Assembly: GCA_964621525.1 (NCBI GenBank)
Contig: CAZUMS010000018.1
Location: 5,228-69,227 of the forward strand
From: CAZMGV01 sp964621525 [NCBI: uncultured bacterium]
GTDB taxonomy: Bacteria; JAGRBM01
DNA: 64,000 bases
Direction: 5' to 3'
Shown here: one piece after another, positions 55,201-63,373 of the stretch
How the letters are laid out: each line of letters opens with the position of its first letter
How positions within the stretch are numbered: the first letter of the stretch is position 1
Program-made: the position numbers and the translations under genes
The notes under the pieces: model-generated
The model's input: the letters and a program-made list of their open reading frames with translations, nothing else
The model's database searches: none
What the model was told of the DNA's origin: nothing

Positions 55201-55622
55201 ACCGGGTGGACATCTACAAGGTGAAGGAGTTCGGCGAGCCCTACTCGGAGAAGATCAAGGGCCGGATCGGCGGCATCAAGCCACAGCAGTCAACCCGCAT
55301 GGGTGCCGCGATCCGGCACGCCGTCGAGAAACTCCGGGGCATGGAAGCCCGCTACCGGACCCTTATCATGATGTCGGACGGCTACCCGCAGGATTCGGAC
55401 TACGGCGAGGACCGGAACGACGAGAACTATTCGCTGCTGGACACACGCCTTGCCCTGGAAGAGGCCACCCGCGCCGGAGTCCACACCTATTGCATCACCG
55501 TGGACAAGGCGGGCTACGACTACCTCAAGCAGATGTGTCCCGAGGACGCCTACCTTGTCATCGACCGAGTGCGCGACCTGCCGGTCGCCCTGCCCCGCGT
55601 TTACCGCGCGATCACACGCTGA
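52245..55622 (+). CDS. VWA-domain protein (CbbO/NorD family) with a large N-terminal helical region
   Basis: The partner of the preceding ATPase, 1,125 residues. The CbbO/NorD signature region lies in the middle (YAQGLTGREIPLVP near residue 385, DGEKIYLPAL, CAHQCGYFEFGTF, LLENYRIDEALIREYPGLR), and the VWA domain is at the C-terminus: the MIDAS sequence DMSAS near residue 893, preceded by RRKQDREVAALFLV. The N-terminal 380 residues are helical and repeat-like, an extension absent from shorter NorD proteins. An acidic linker (about 620-670) and a Pro/Ala/Gln-rich insert just after the MIDAS are also unusual. The start is TTG 52245; no in-frame ATG occurs for over 150 codons. Convergent with terC. 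Confidence 0.88.
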   Translation: MNDFLYSKWLKILVARSETVSGIEIPYLDPSDPKVSVILAGAEKIDPVSRRATFEFLARAPQLRVPLETLTLIAQVVSDTGKVNADIAVHVVHAAAELSEKIRSDQLREWSAEVVKVASELPRAAVAVLRTSAHFYEYNRRVGLAEWIEGGRRTWQLGWQTYGMLEMILDSAAEAASLLPPRSFGFWCDTAARLAFRASGLAQDFCQQPVNPELPEPLQSARLELLAAVATHHPEQFAEFRRLSNDSLQKIPGQFRVLAPVMAQLVPASAEGCSAALKKLLATADQMGPGDQRYEQVAGAARRILVKSPAAALGLMESMSEVLRLVGPKEFIEWIAEGERLLETSPVRAEAHFRLSSKSARASLGAYVQGIRFEEITRSLRLYAQGLTGREIPLVPLDWQKGKLLPTTDGEKIYLPALVFEYGSRDANRRVFRAMCAHQCGYFEFGTFGFSLEKLAKLRSWIVKVSEIAAGAAMNGSDLDRFFLQFPLHRMAKDLFILLENYRIDEALIREYPGLRDDIEWIRADELSRRSLDGSFTPAGALIELAVQLSLGRASLVGEDRTEETLTPEQMEMEEQFQNLRAIFVDLKRPETTVEHSALKTAEIYRLFSMLLDTRVKESIRRELAEADGEETIPGEEPAREETGNSPVIRPGKGPEAPEPQFDGNYDRPSPVSFHGELNPDEIQRRFQAKGALDVVSRLMGTIDMMKPEEIAAWLGDDELSFLPMGPDEEGGGRAVFASMFDMDRVKTTAREHPDQVPELLQEFNDDIRRMARLDTLDERYDDAFRYDEWDHKLGDYRHAWCTVREKSIDTENPEFVDRAMAEHSGLISKVIRQFEAIRPELLKKEHRLPDGEEIDLNTVVEAAADRKAGLPFPERIYTQRRKQDREVAALFLVDMSASTGEKVPDDEPAPSQPQPGAAAAPAAASPGYGDPRFGGEPAQPVQESPFAQKKTVLDLQKEAVVVMSQALNYLGDDYAIFGFSGYGRDRVDIYKVKEFGEPYSEKIKGRIGGIKPQQSTRMGAAIRHAVEKLRGMEARYRTLIMMSDGYPQDSDYGEDRNDENYSLLDTRLALEEATRAGVHTYCITVDKAGYDYLKQMCPEDAYLVIDRVRDLPVALPRVYRAITR

Positions 55623-55626
55623 CGGT

Positions 55627-56358
55627 TCAGATTTCCGCCCCGGCCTTGCGTTCGTTGGCGATCTTGACCCGGATGTTCACGATCTCGACACCGAGCGAGA
55701 ACGCCATGGCGAAGTAGACGTAGCCCTTCTCGATGTGCTGGCCGAGACCTTCCATGACCAGCATCACGCCGATCATGAGCAGGAACGAGAGCGCCAGCAC
55801 CTTCAGCGTCGGATGATGCTCGATGAACGCACTGATCTTCCCGGCGAACGCGAGCATGATGCCGACCGACACCATGACGGCGGCGATCATGATCTCGATG
55901 TGCTTCACCATGCCAACAGCCGTTATTACAGAGTCGAGCGAGAACACCATGTCGATGATGGCGATCTGGATGATGACGTTCCGGAAGCCGGTCGCCTTCG
56001 CCTCGCCAGGGACATGGCCTTCGGGACCCTCGAGCTTGTTGTGAATTTCATGGGTCGCCTTGCCGATCAGGAACAGCCCGCCGAGCAGCAGGATCATATC
56101 CCGACCGGAGATGTCATAACCCGCCACCTCAAACAGGGGTTCGGTCAGCTTCACGACCCACCCGATGGCGAACAGCAGTGCGATGCGGGAGCCCATGGCG
56201 GCGGCCAGGCCAATGGTCCTCGCCTTGGGGCGCTCGGCCTCGGGAAGCTTGCCCGTCAGGATCGAGATGAAGACGATATTGTCGATGCCGAGAACGATCT
56301 CGAGGCTGGTCAGGGTGAGAAAGGCGATCAGGCTCTCGGCCGTCAGAAGTTCGCTCAT
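55627..56358 (-). CDS. TerC family integral membrane protein
   Basis: A 243-residue inner-membrane protein of the TerC/Alx family, proposed manganese or other metal exporters that help metallate secreted proteins. Conserved acidic residues in the helices are present: LEIVLGIDNIVFIS near the N-terminus and IIDMVFSLDSVITAVGM in the middle. Seven or eight helices can be traced, including ILLLGGLFLIGKATHEIHNKL. The start is ATG 56358, preceded by GGGGAG; a longer in-frame reading to 56397 lacks support. It is divergent from corA with only 41 bases between start codons, so at least one promoter must lie inside a neighbouring coding region. Confidence 0.92.
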   Translation of the reverse strand: MSELLTAESLIAFLTLTSLEIVLGIDNIVFISILTGKLPEAERPKARTIGLAAAMGSRIALLFAIGWVVKLTEPLFEVAGYDISGRDMILLLGGLFLIGKATHEIHNKLEGPEGHVPGEAKATGFRNVIIQIAIIDMVFSLDSVITAVGMVKHIEIMIAAVMVSVGIMLAFAGKISAFIEHHPTLKVLALSFLLMIGVMLVMEGLGQHIEKGYVYFAMAFSLGVEIVNIRVKIANERKAGAEI

Positions 56359-56399
56359 TGTGGAAATCTCCCCTGCGCCCAAGTACAAAACGGGCAAGG

Positions 56400-57584
56400 A
56401 TGAATCAACCGCCTGCCACTCCGAAACCGTCCTCTGCTCTCCGGAAACGGCGTTACCGGGTCCGGCGTACCGCCTCCGGCCAGCCGCCGGGCACGTTGAC
56501 GGCCGATCCTGCCGCCGGGCAGGCCTCGATTCACGTCATGGCTTATGGTCCCGAGGGGATCGTAGAGAAAAACCTCACGGATGCCTCCGAAGTCCGCCAG
56601 TTTGCCACCGGCCATGCCGTGACCTGGGTCCATGTGGCGGGCACCGGGGACATCACGACGATCGGCATCCTGGGCGACCTGTTCGGGCTGCATCCCCTCG
56701 CCCTTGAGGACGTCGTGAGCTCGCACCAGCGATCCAAGGTCGAACACTATGGCGAACTGACCTACATTGTCGTCCGGATTCCGGCATATTCGGGCCATCT
56801 GGAAACCGAGCAGCTTAATATTTTCCTGGGACCGAACTACCTGATCTCGTTCGAGGAGCGTCAGCCCGACTGTATGGAGGCGATCCGTACCCGGATCCGC
56901 ACTCCCGGCAACCGCATCCGCACGCTCGGTACGGATTATCTCGCCTACTCGCTGCTGGACAGCGCCATCGACCGTTACTACCCGATTCTCGAAATGTTCG
57001 GGGAACGGCTGGAGCAGCTCGAAGATGAAGTCGTCCTGAAACCGTCCCGGAAGACGGTAGAAAAGGTCCACACGGAAAAACGGGATCTTATGCTGATGCG
57101 AAGGGCACTCTGGCCCCTGCGCGACGCCATGAACACCCTGCTGAGAGAGGACTCCCCGCTCATCGGCGCTGGCACCCGGGTCTACCTGCGCGACTGCTAC
57201 GACCACACGGTCCAGCTTCTGGACCTCACGGAAACCTACCGGGAACTGGGCTCGGACCTCATGGACATCTACCTGTCGAGCATCTCGAACCGGATGAACG
57301 AGGTTATGAAGGTGCTCACGATCATTTCGACCATCTTCATCCCGCTCAATTTCATCGCCGGCGTCTACGGCATGAACTTCGACCCGCAGGTTTCCCCTTG
57401 GAACATGCCCGAGCTGGAATGGCGCTACGGATACCCCGTCATCATGTCGCTCATGGGGCTCGTCTTCCTCGCAATGATGTATTTCTTCTACCGCCGGGGC
57501 TGGCTGGCCGAGACGGAACTGCCGCCTGAAACCCGGCCCGCACCGTCCCTTCCGCCACAGGGCGGCGAACAACACAAGACCTGA
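56400..57584 (+). CDS. corA: CorA family magnesium/cobalt transporter
   Basis: A 394-residue divalent cation channel. The soluble funnel domain begins at GPEGIVEKNLTDASEV, with the long stalk helix through EKVHTEKRDLMLMRRALWPLRDAMNTLL, and ends with two membrane helices. The pore motif YGMNF (GMN) follows the first helix (LTIISTIFIPLNFIAGVYGMNF), and the second ends in a basic RRGWL tail. ATG 56400 gives an arginine-rich N-terminal extension (KRRYRVRRTAS). A weak AAGG lies directly before it. The divergent terC neighbour, another metal protein, may share its regulation. Confidence 0.93.
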   Translation: MNQPPATPKPSSALRKRRYRVRRTASGQPPGTLTADPAAGQASIHVMAYGPEGIVEKNLTDASEVRQFATGHAVTWVHVAGTGDITTIGILGDLFGLHPLALEDVVSSHQRSKVEHYGELTYIVVRIPAYSGHLETEQLNIFLGPNYLISFEERQPDCMEAIRTRIRTPGNRIRTLGTDYLAYSLLDSAIDRYYPILEMFGERLEQLEDEVVLKPSRKTVEKVHTEKRDLMLMRRALWPLRDAMNTLLREDSPLIGAGTRVYLRDCYDHTVQLLDLTETYRELGSDLMDIYLSSISNRMNEVMKVLTIISTIFIPLNFIAGVYGMNFDPQVSPWNMPELEWRYGYPVIMSLMGLVFLAMMYFFYRRGWLAETELPPETRPAPSLPPQGGEQHKT

Positions 57585-57596
57585 CTCCCACTCCAA

Positions 57597-57625
57597 TTCA
57601 AATCGTCCTGCGGCAGGGCTAGACT
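57597..57625 (+). promoter_or_regulatory. Putative promoter of the 1,375-residue membrane protein
   Basis: TTCAAA (57597-57602), a 17-base spacer and TAGACT (57620-57625). The leader contains a TCAGGAG ribosome-binding site before ATG 57650. Confidence 0.5.
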
Positions 57626-57649
57626 TCCCTTCATAATCAGGAGCCTCCC

Positions 57650-60600
57650 ATGAACCGCATCGCGTTTTCGCTCGCCTTCTGCCTGGCCGCCGCCCTGCCT
57701 GTCTTCGCGGACCCGCTGCGTCCGGCGGATGTCCCCGACCCCTTAAAGCCCTGGACGGGCTGGGTCATGAAGGGCAACGAGAGCCAGACCTGCCCGTTCC
57801 TCTCAGGCCGGGGAGAAAAACAGTGTGCCTGGCCGTCGGAACTGGAACTCACTCTCGGCGCAAGCGGCGGAACTTTCCGGCAGGAATGGCAGATCAGTGC
57901 GGAAACCTGGATCGCTCTTCCCGGCAGCCAGGAAAACTGGCCTCTCGACCTGAAAGTGAACGGGAAACCGGGCCCCGTAACCGACCTCAATGGCCAGCCT
58001 CAGGTCGCTCTCAAGCCCGGAGCGTATGCCGTCACCGGGTCGTTCTCCTGGAAGCAGCCGCCTGACTCGCTGCAGGTACCAGCCGGTACGGGCCTGATTT
58101 CGCTTTCCTGGATGGGGAAACCCGTGCCGTTCCCTGTGCGGGATGAAAGCGGCCGCGTGTGGCTCCAGAAAACACAAGCTGCCCCAGCCGAAACGGACAG
58201 CCTCGACCTCAAGGCTTACCGTTACATCGTCGATGCCATCCCGCTCCAGATGACGACCCGTCTTCTGCTGAATGTCTCGGGCCGCAACCGGGAAGTTCCG
58301 CTGAAGGGCCTGCTCCTTCCCGGCTTTGTCCCGATGGGGCTCGACAGCCCGCTCCCGGTTCGCCTCGACCCGAACGGTGAAATCCGGATCCAGCTGCGGC
58401 CGGGGACCTGGACGGTGTCCCTCACCGGACGCCATACGGGACCGGTCATGGAACTCACCCTGCCGGAGGCAGCTCCCGGCTGGCCGGTGGAGGAGCTGTG
58501 GGCCTTCGAGGCACAGAACAACCTCCGGCTCGTCTCCGTCGAGGGCGTGACAGCCGTGGACCCTCGCCAGACCACGCTGCCCGGCGAGTGGCAACACCTG
58601 CCCACGTACCGGCTGACGCCGGGCGAAACGATGAGGTTCATCGAGAAGCGCCGGGGCGACTCCACCCCCGCGCCCGACCAGGTGAGCCTGTCCAGGAACC
58701 TCTGGCTCGATTTCGACGGCAGTGGTTTCACGGTGCAGGACCGGCTCTCGGGTCAGGTCCGCCGGAGCTCGCGTATCGAGATGCTCGCGCCCGCCTTACT
58801 CGGCCGCGTTTCGGTGGACGGTGAGGATCAGGTGATCAGCCGCCGCGAAGATTCACCCAACGCCGGTTTCGAGCTACGCCGTGGCGAACTGAACGTGCTG
58901 GCAGACAGCCGTCTCGAGAAGACCGGCAGCAGCTTCACGGCTGCCGGATGGGACGTGGACGTGGATAGCCTGTCCGCAACGCTGGAGCTCCCGCCCGGCT
59001 GGCGGCTCTTCCATGCGAGCGGTGCGGACCGGGTCAGCAACACCTGGCTAACACGCTGGACGCTGCTCGACTTTTTTGGCGTACTCGTCACGGCCCTTGC
59101 GTTCTTCAGACTGTGGGGACCCCACTGGGGCACGGCTGCTCTCGTCGCCTTCACCGTCACCTACACGGAATCCGGCGCCCCGGTCTGGATCTGGGTCGTG
59201 ATCGCCGGAGCCGAAGCCCTGCTCCGGGTGCTGGATCCCGGCAAACTCCGCCGGGCGCTCGTTGGGTTCCGGATCTCGGCCATCTTCGCCCTTGCCCTCA
59301 TCGCCATTCCGTTTGCCGTCCGGCAGCTCCGCATCGCCATGTACCCAGCGCTCGAATATCCGTCAGGATCGCCGGGCGGAGAATACGGGATGGGCATGGC
59401 CCGGCAGGTGCTCCCTGCCTCTGCACCGGTTCAGATGGCAGAGCGCGCCGAGCCACAGACGCTGGAGGATGCGCCTGCCGGCATGAAATCGGTGAGAACG
59501 AAAGTGGCGCGGGAATCCTACGCCGGCAGCGGAATCCTGGGGGCCGTCAGTATGGCGGCCAGCGATGCCTATGTTCCGCAAAAGAAGCTGGAAGAGATAG
59601 ACCCCTCCGCGTCTGTGAACACCGGGCCCGGCGTGCCGGTCTGGAACTGGAACCGGATCGAACTTTCCTGGAGCGGGCCCGTGACCCGGGGGCAGAACCT
59701 GAAACTCTATTTGGTCCCTCCATGGGGGAACTTCGTACTCGCGATCCTCCGCGTGGGCCTCATCGCCGCCCTGATCTTCCGGCTTGCGAGGGAGAAACAC
59801 GGCACAGACGGCACGAAAGGCGCCGGAGCCGCCGCAGTGCTGGCGCTCTCTGCCCTCGCAGCCCTCTCCCCCGCGCCTGCAGCAGCGGCGGACTTCCCGC
59901 CGCCCGAGATGCTGAACGAACTCCGCACGAGGCTCCTTGCCCAGTACGACTGCCAGCCGAACTGTGCGACCCTCTCACGCCTCTCTGTCGAGGCGAAAGG
60001 CAACACACTCAGGCTCCGGCTTGCCGCCTCTGCGGCCGCACCGTCGGCGGTGGCGCTGCCGGGAGGGGTTCGCCAGTGGTCGCCTTCGCGGGCAACGCTG
60101 GACGGCCGGCCCGACGTACCGATGTACCGCACGCCGGATGGCATCTTGTGGCTCCTGCTCGAACCGGGAGCCCACGAGGTCGTCCTCGAAGGCCCGCTCC
60201 CCGACCGCGAGCAGGTGCAGATACCGCTCCCGGCGATTCCCCGTCAGGTGACTGTGCTGCCCGGCGACTGGTCCGTGGATGGCCTGCGGGACGACGGCGG
60301 GGCCGAGAGCACCCTCACGCTGACCCGGCAGATGAAGCGGGCGGCTACTCCTGATGGCTCCGCCTCCAGCGTCGAACTCCCGCCGTTCCTCATGCTGACC
60401 CGCGAACTCCGGCTCGGTCTCGAATGGCGCGCCGTGACCACCATTTCCCGGCTGAGCCCGCCCGGCACACCGGCCGCCGCCGAAATCCCGCTGCTCGACG
60501 GCGAATCGGTCACAACCCCCGGCATCCAGGTGAAAAACGGCCGCGTGATGGTCACCCTCGGACCCCAGGCGTACGAACTCTCCTGGGAATCGGTCCTGAA

Positions 60601-61777
60601 ACCCGCTGCCGCGCTGGAACTGAAAGCGGGAGACAGCACCGGCCGTATGGAAATCTGGCGGCTCGATGCGAGCCCCATCTGGCATGTGGAGCCGGACGGT
60701 ATCCCGCCCATTCACCGGCTGGACGAAAGCGGCCGCTTCAACCCCGAGTGGCAGCCCTGGCCCGGCGAAACCCTGACGCTGAAAATCTCCCGCCCGGAAG
60801 GCGTCCCCGGCCAGACCTTCACCATCGACCGCTCGAAGCTCGCCCTCTCGCCCGGCAGCCGCACCACCGACGCCACGCTGGAGTTTACCGCCCGGAGCAG
60901 CCGCGGCGGCCAGCACCCGGTCACCCTGCCGGAAGGCGCCGAACTTCAGTCGGTCACGATCGGCGGCGCCGTGCAACCGGTCCGCCAGGAAGGCCGCACG
61001 GTAACGGTCCCGGTGTCGCCCGGAGAGCAGACCGTGGAACTCCGGTGGCGCGAGCCCTCGGGCATCCGTACGGGTTTCAGCCCGGCACCTGCCTCTCTCG
61101 GCGCACCGTCGGTCAATCACTCGCTCGAAATCCGCGTTCCCGAAAGCCGCTGGATCCTGTTCCTGACAGGACCCCGGCTGGGCCCTGCCGTCCTGTTCTG
61201 GAGCCTGCTCGCCGCCGTCGCCCTTGTGGCGGTGGCCCTGGGAGCGGTCCGCTTCGTCCCGGTGAGCTATCTCCAGTGGTTCCTGCTCGGGCTCGGACTT
61301 TCGCAGATCGAGCTGTGGGCAGCCGCGATTGTACCCGTCTGGCTGCTTGCCCTCGGCTGGCGGCGCGAGAATGCCCGGAAGGCCGACGGCAGGGCGGCCT
61401 ACAACTTTCTGCAGATTATCATCGTGCTGCTGACCCTGGCGTCCCTTGCGGCCCTGTTTGCCGCCGTAAAGCAGGGGCTCCTCGGGCCGATGGAGATGCA
61501 CATCTCGGGGAATGGTTCCGGCCGGTCTCTCCTCCGCTGGTTCACCGACCGGACGGGCACCGAACTGCCTGGGGCGACGGTGATCTCCGTGCCGATGTGG
61601 GTTTACCGTGCCGCGATGCTCGCCTGGTCGCTCTGGCTCGCCGTGACGCTGATCCGGTGGCTTCGCTGGGGCTGGGAATCGCTGAACGAGGGCGGGCTCT
61701 GGCGCAAGGCGCCCGAACCGCCTCCGGGCGCCCCGCCCGCGGCTGAGCCGCCAAAGAAAAACTATCTGGCCGGATAA
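57650..61777 (+). CDS. Large envelope protein with internally duplicated halves, function unknown
   Basis: A 1,375-residue protein I do not recognise. It begins with a Sec signal peptide (MNRIAFSLAFCLAAALPVFA, then DP). The first half is beta-rich and ends in about four membrane helices (about 59060-59340 and 59730-59790). Then comes a second signal-peptide-like stretch (about 59818-59890, ending APAAAADF), a second beta-rich region, and four C-terminal helices (about 61176-61662). Both beta regions share an (A/I)ALPG-x-x-x-x-W ... (L/V)xLxPGxxxV pattern, pointing to an internal duplication or gene fusion. There is a Cys pair near the start of each half (TCPFL/QCAWP and DCQPNC). ATG 57650 follows TCAGGAG. 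It lies between corA and rmlA; an envelope role is likely, the rest is unknown. Confidence 0.8.
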   Translation: MNRIAFSLAFCLAAALPVFADPLRPADVPDPLKPWTGWVMKGNESQTCPFLSGRGEKQCAWPSELELTLGASGGTFRQEWQISAETWIALPGSQENWPLDLKVNGKPGPVTDLNGQPQVALKPGAYAVTGSFSWKQPPDSLQVPAGTGLISLSWMGKPVPFPVRDESGRVWLQKTQAAPAETDSLDLKAYRYIVDAIPLQMTTRLLLNVSGRNREVPLKGLLLPGFVPMGLDSPLPVRLDPNGEIRIQLRPGTWTVSLTGRHTGPVMELTLPEAAPGWPVEELWAFEAQNNLRLVSVEGVTAVDPRQTTLPGEWQHLPTYRLTPGETMRFIEKRRGDSTPAPDQVSLSRNLWLDFDGSGFTVQDRLSGQVRRSSRIEMLAPALLGRVSVDGEDQVISRREDSPNAGFELRRGELNVLADSRLEKTGSSFTAAGWDVDVDSLSATLELPPGWRLFHASGADRVSNTWLTRWTLLDFFGVLVTALAFFRLWGPHWGTAALVAFTVTYTESGAPVWIWVVIAGAEALLRVLDPGKLRRALVGFRISAIFALALIAIPFAVRQLRIAMYPALEYPSGSPGGEYGMGMARQVLPASAPVQMAERAEPQTLEDAPAGMKSVRTKVARESYAGSGILGAVSMAASDAYVPQKKLEEIDPSASVNTGPGVPVWNWNRIELSWSGPVTRGQNLKLYLVPPWGNFVLAILRVGLIAALIFRLAREKHGTDGTKGAGAAAVLALSALAALSPAPAAAADFPPPEMLNELRTRLLAQYDCQPNCATLSRLSVEAKGNTLRLRLAASAAAPSAVALPGGVRQWSPSRATLDGRPDVPMYRTPDGILWLLLEPGAHEVVLEGPLPDREQVQIPLPAIPRQVTVLPGDWSVDGLRDDGGAESTLTLTRQMKRAATPDGSASSVELPPFLMLTRELRLGLEWRAVTTISRLSPPGTPAAAEIPLLDGESVTTPGIQVKNGRVMVTLGPQAYELSWESVLKPAAALELKAGDSTGRMEIWRLDASPIWHVEPDGIPPIHRLDESGRFNPEWQPWPGETLTLKISRPEGVPGQTFTIDRSKLALSPGSRTTDATLEFTARSSRGGQHPVTLPEGAELQSVTIGGAVQPVRQEGRTVTVPVSPGEQTVELRWREPSGIRTGFSPAPASLGAPSVNHSLEIRVPESRWILFLTGPRLGPAVLFWSLLAAVALVAVALGAVRFVPVSYLQWFLLGLGLSQIELWAAAIVPVWLLALGWRRENARKADGRAAYNFLQIIIVLLTLASLAALFAAVKQGLLGPMEMHISGNGSGRSLLRWFTDRTGTELPGATVISVPMWVYRAAMLAWSLWLAVTLIRWLRWGWESLNEGGLWRKAPEPPPGAPPAAEPPKKNYLAG

Positions 61778-61849
61778 ACGGGTTAGACCCGGACGGGCGG
61801 TTCCGTCCATAATCCGTTCATCCAGAGAACCGGAGGCGCCCAACCGACC

Positions 61850-62734
61850 GTGAAAGGTATCGTACTCGCCGGAGGCTCCGGAACGCGCCTCTATCCGCTG
61901 ACCATTTCCGTCAGCAAGCAGCTTCTGCCTGTCTACGACAAGCCGATGATCTACTATCCGGTGTCGATGCTCATGCTCGCCGGGATCCGGGACGTACTCA
62001 TCATCTCGACGCCCCACGACCGGCCCCTGTTCGAACGGCTGCTCGGCGATGGACGCCAGTGGGGAATGAACATCTCCTACGAATCGCAGCCGAAACCGGA
62101 AGGCATCGCACAGGCGTTCATTATCGGCGAGAAGTTCATCGGGAAGGATCCGGTTTCTCTCGTCCTTGGAGACAACATCTTCTACGGCCACGGGCTCGCC
62201 AAGACGCTCCAGCGGTGCGCGAAGCTGGACAAGGGTGCAACCGTGTTCGGTTATTTCGTACGGGACCCCGAGCGGTATGGCGTCGTCAGCTTCGGGCCGG
62301 ACGGCAGTGCCACCGACATCGAGGAGAAGCCGGCGAAGCCCAAATCGAACTATGCCGTCGTGGGACTCTACTTCTACGACAACGAGGTCGTCGCGATCTC
62401 GAAGAACCTGAAGCCATCGGGCCGCGGCGAACTCGAAATCACAGACGTGAACCGGGAATACCTCCGGCGGGGTTCCCTCAAGGTGGAACTCCTGGGGCGC
62501 GGAACCGCGTGGCTCGACACCGGCACCCACGAATCGATGCTCGCCGCCTCCAACTTCGTCGAGGTAGTCGAGGCACGGCAGGGACTGAAAATCTCCTGTC
62601 CGGAGGAGATCGCCTACCGGATGGGTTTCATCGGCGCAGACCAGCTCCGGAAGATCGCAGAGCCGCTCGAGAAAAGCGGTTACGGCAGGTATCTGCTCGA
62701 TGTCGTGCTGAAACTGGAGACCCGCGACCCGTGA
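61850..62734 (+). CDS. rmlA: Glucose-1-phosphate thymidylyltransferase
   Basis: Makes dTDP-glucose from glucose-1-phosphate and dTTP, the first step of dTDP-rhamnose synthesis for surface polysaccharides. 294 residues, the standard length. The nucleotide-binding [16 protein letters not shown], the PKPMIYYP-type block ([17 protein letters not shown]), [28 protein letters not shown] and the [11 protein letters not shown] motif are all intact. GTG 61850 starts the frame, with GGAGG about 12 bases before. Its stop overlaps the start of rmlC by four bases (GTGA), so the two are translationally coupled. Confidence 0.96.
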   Translation: MKGIVLAGGSGTRLYPLTISVSKQLLPVYDKPMIYYPVSMLMLAGIRDVLIISTPHDRPLFERLLGDGRQWGMNISYESQPKPEGIAQAFIIGEKFIGKDPVSLVLGDNIFYGHGLAKTLQRCAKLDKGATVFGYFVRDPERYGVVSFGPDGSATDIEEKPAKPKSNYAVVGLYFYDNEVVAISKNLKPSGRGELEITDVNREYLRRGSLKVELLGRGTAWLDTGTHESMLAASNFVEVVEARQGLKISCPEEIAYRMGFIGADQLRKIAEPLEKSGYGRYLLDVVLKLETRDP

Positions 62735-63282
62735 ACGTCATCCGGACGCCGCTCCCAGGCGTGCTTCTCATCGAGCCGAAGGTGTTCGGCGATACCCGGG
62801 GGTTTTTTCTCGAGAGTTACCATGAAGACCGCTACCGCGAGGCGGGCATTCCGCTCCGGTTCGTTCAGGACAACCATTCGCGCTCCCGGGGCGGAGTCCT
62901 GCGCGGGCTGCACTACCAGATCGCGCGGCCGCAGGGGAAACTGGTCCGGGTGACCCAGGGCGAAGTATTCGACGTGGCCGTCGATATCCGGCCCGGCTCG
63001 CCCGCGTTCGGCAAATGGTACGGCGCGAATCTCTCGGGCGAAAACCACCGCCAGCTCTGGATCCCGCCAGGCTTCGCTCACGGCTTTTCCGTACTCTCGG
63101 ACAGCGCCGACTTCCTCTACAAGTGCACGGACTACTACCGGCCGGACGATGAAGGCGGCATCGCCTGGAACGACCCGGACCTCGCCATCGACTGGAAACT
63201 CAGGGACCCTCAGCTCTCGGCCAAGGACTCGAACTACCCTCGCCTCAGGGATATCCCGAAGGAACGGCTGCCGGCGGCCTGA
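62731..63282 (+). CDS. rmlC: dTDP-4-dehydrorhamnose 3,5-epimerase
   Basis: Catalyses the double epimerisation in dTDP-L-rhamnose synthesis. 183 residues, typical length. The cupin core is clear: [35 protein letters not shown] (catalytic His), [21 protein letters not shown] and [15 protein letters not shown], ending [13 protein letters not shown] 62731 overlaps the rmlA stop. rmlB and rmlD are not in this window. Confidence 0.96.
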   Translation: MNVIRTPLPGVLLIEPKVFGDTRGFFLESYHEDRYREAGIPLRFVQDNHSRSRGGVLRGLHYQIARPQGKLVRVTQGEVFDVAVDIRPGSPAFGKWYGANLSGENHRQLWIPPGFAHGFSVLSDSADFLYKCTDYYRPDDEGGIAWNDPDLAIDWKLRDPQLSAKDSNYPRLRDIPKERLPAA

Positions 63283-63319
63283 TACGGCCTTGCTGACGCA
63301 GCTTGTGCCCTGACAAAGA

Positions 63320-63352
63320 AAGAACCCCGGTCCTTGCGGAGCCGGGGTTCTT
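63320..63352. terminator. Bidirectional intrinsic terminator after rmlC
   Basis: AAGAACCCCGG (63320-63330) pairs perfectly with CCGGGGTTCTT (63342-63352) across an 11-base loop. It separates rmlC from the convergent RCC1-like gene and can serve both. Confidence 0.85.
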
Positions 63353-63373
63353 CAGAACCAGACCGCTGCCGGG

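Noticed and set aside
59975-62530. An 851-codon open frame on the minus strand
   Set aside because: It is a GC-rich shadow of the 1,375-residue protein and rmlA; its composition (Arg, Gly, Asp, His rich) is typical of antisense frames, with no domain.
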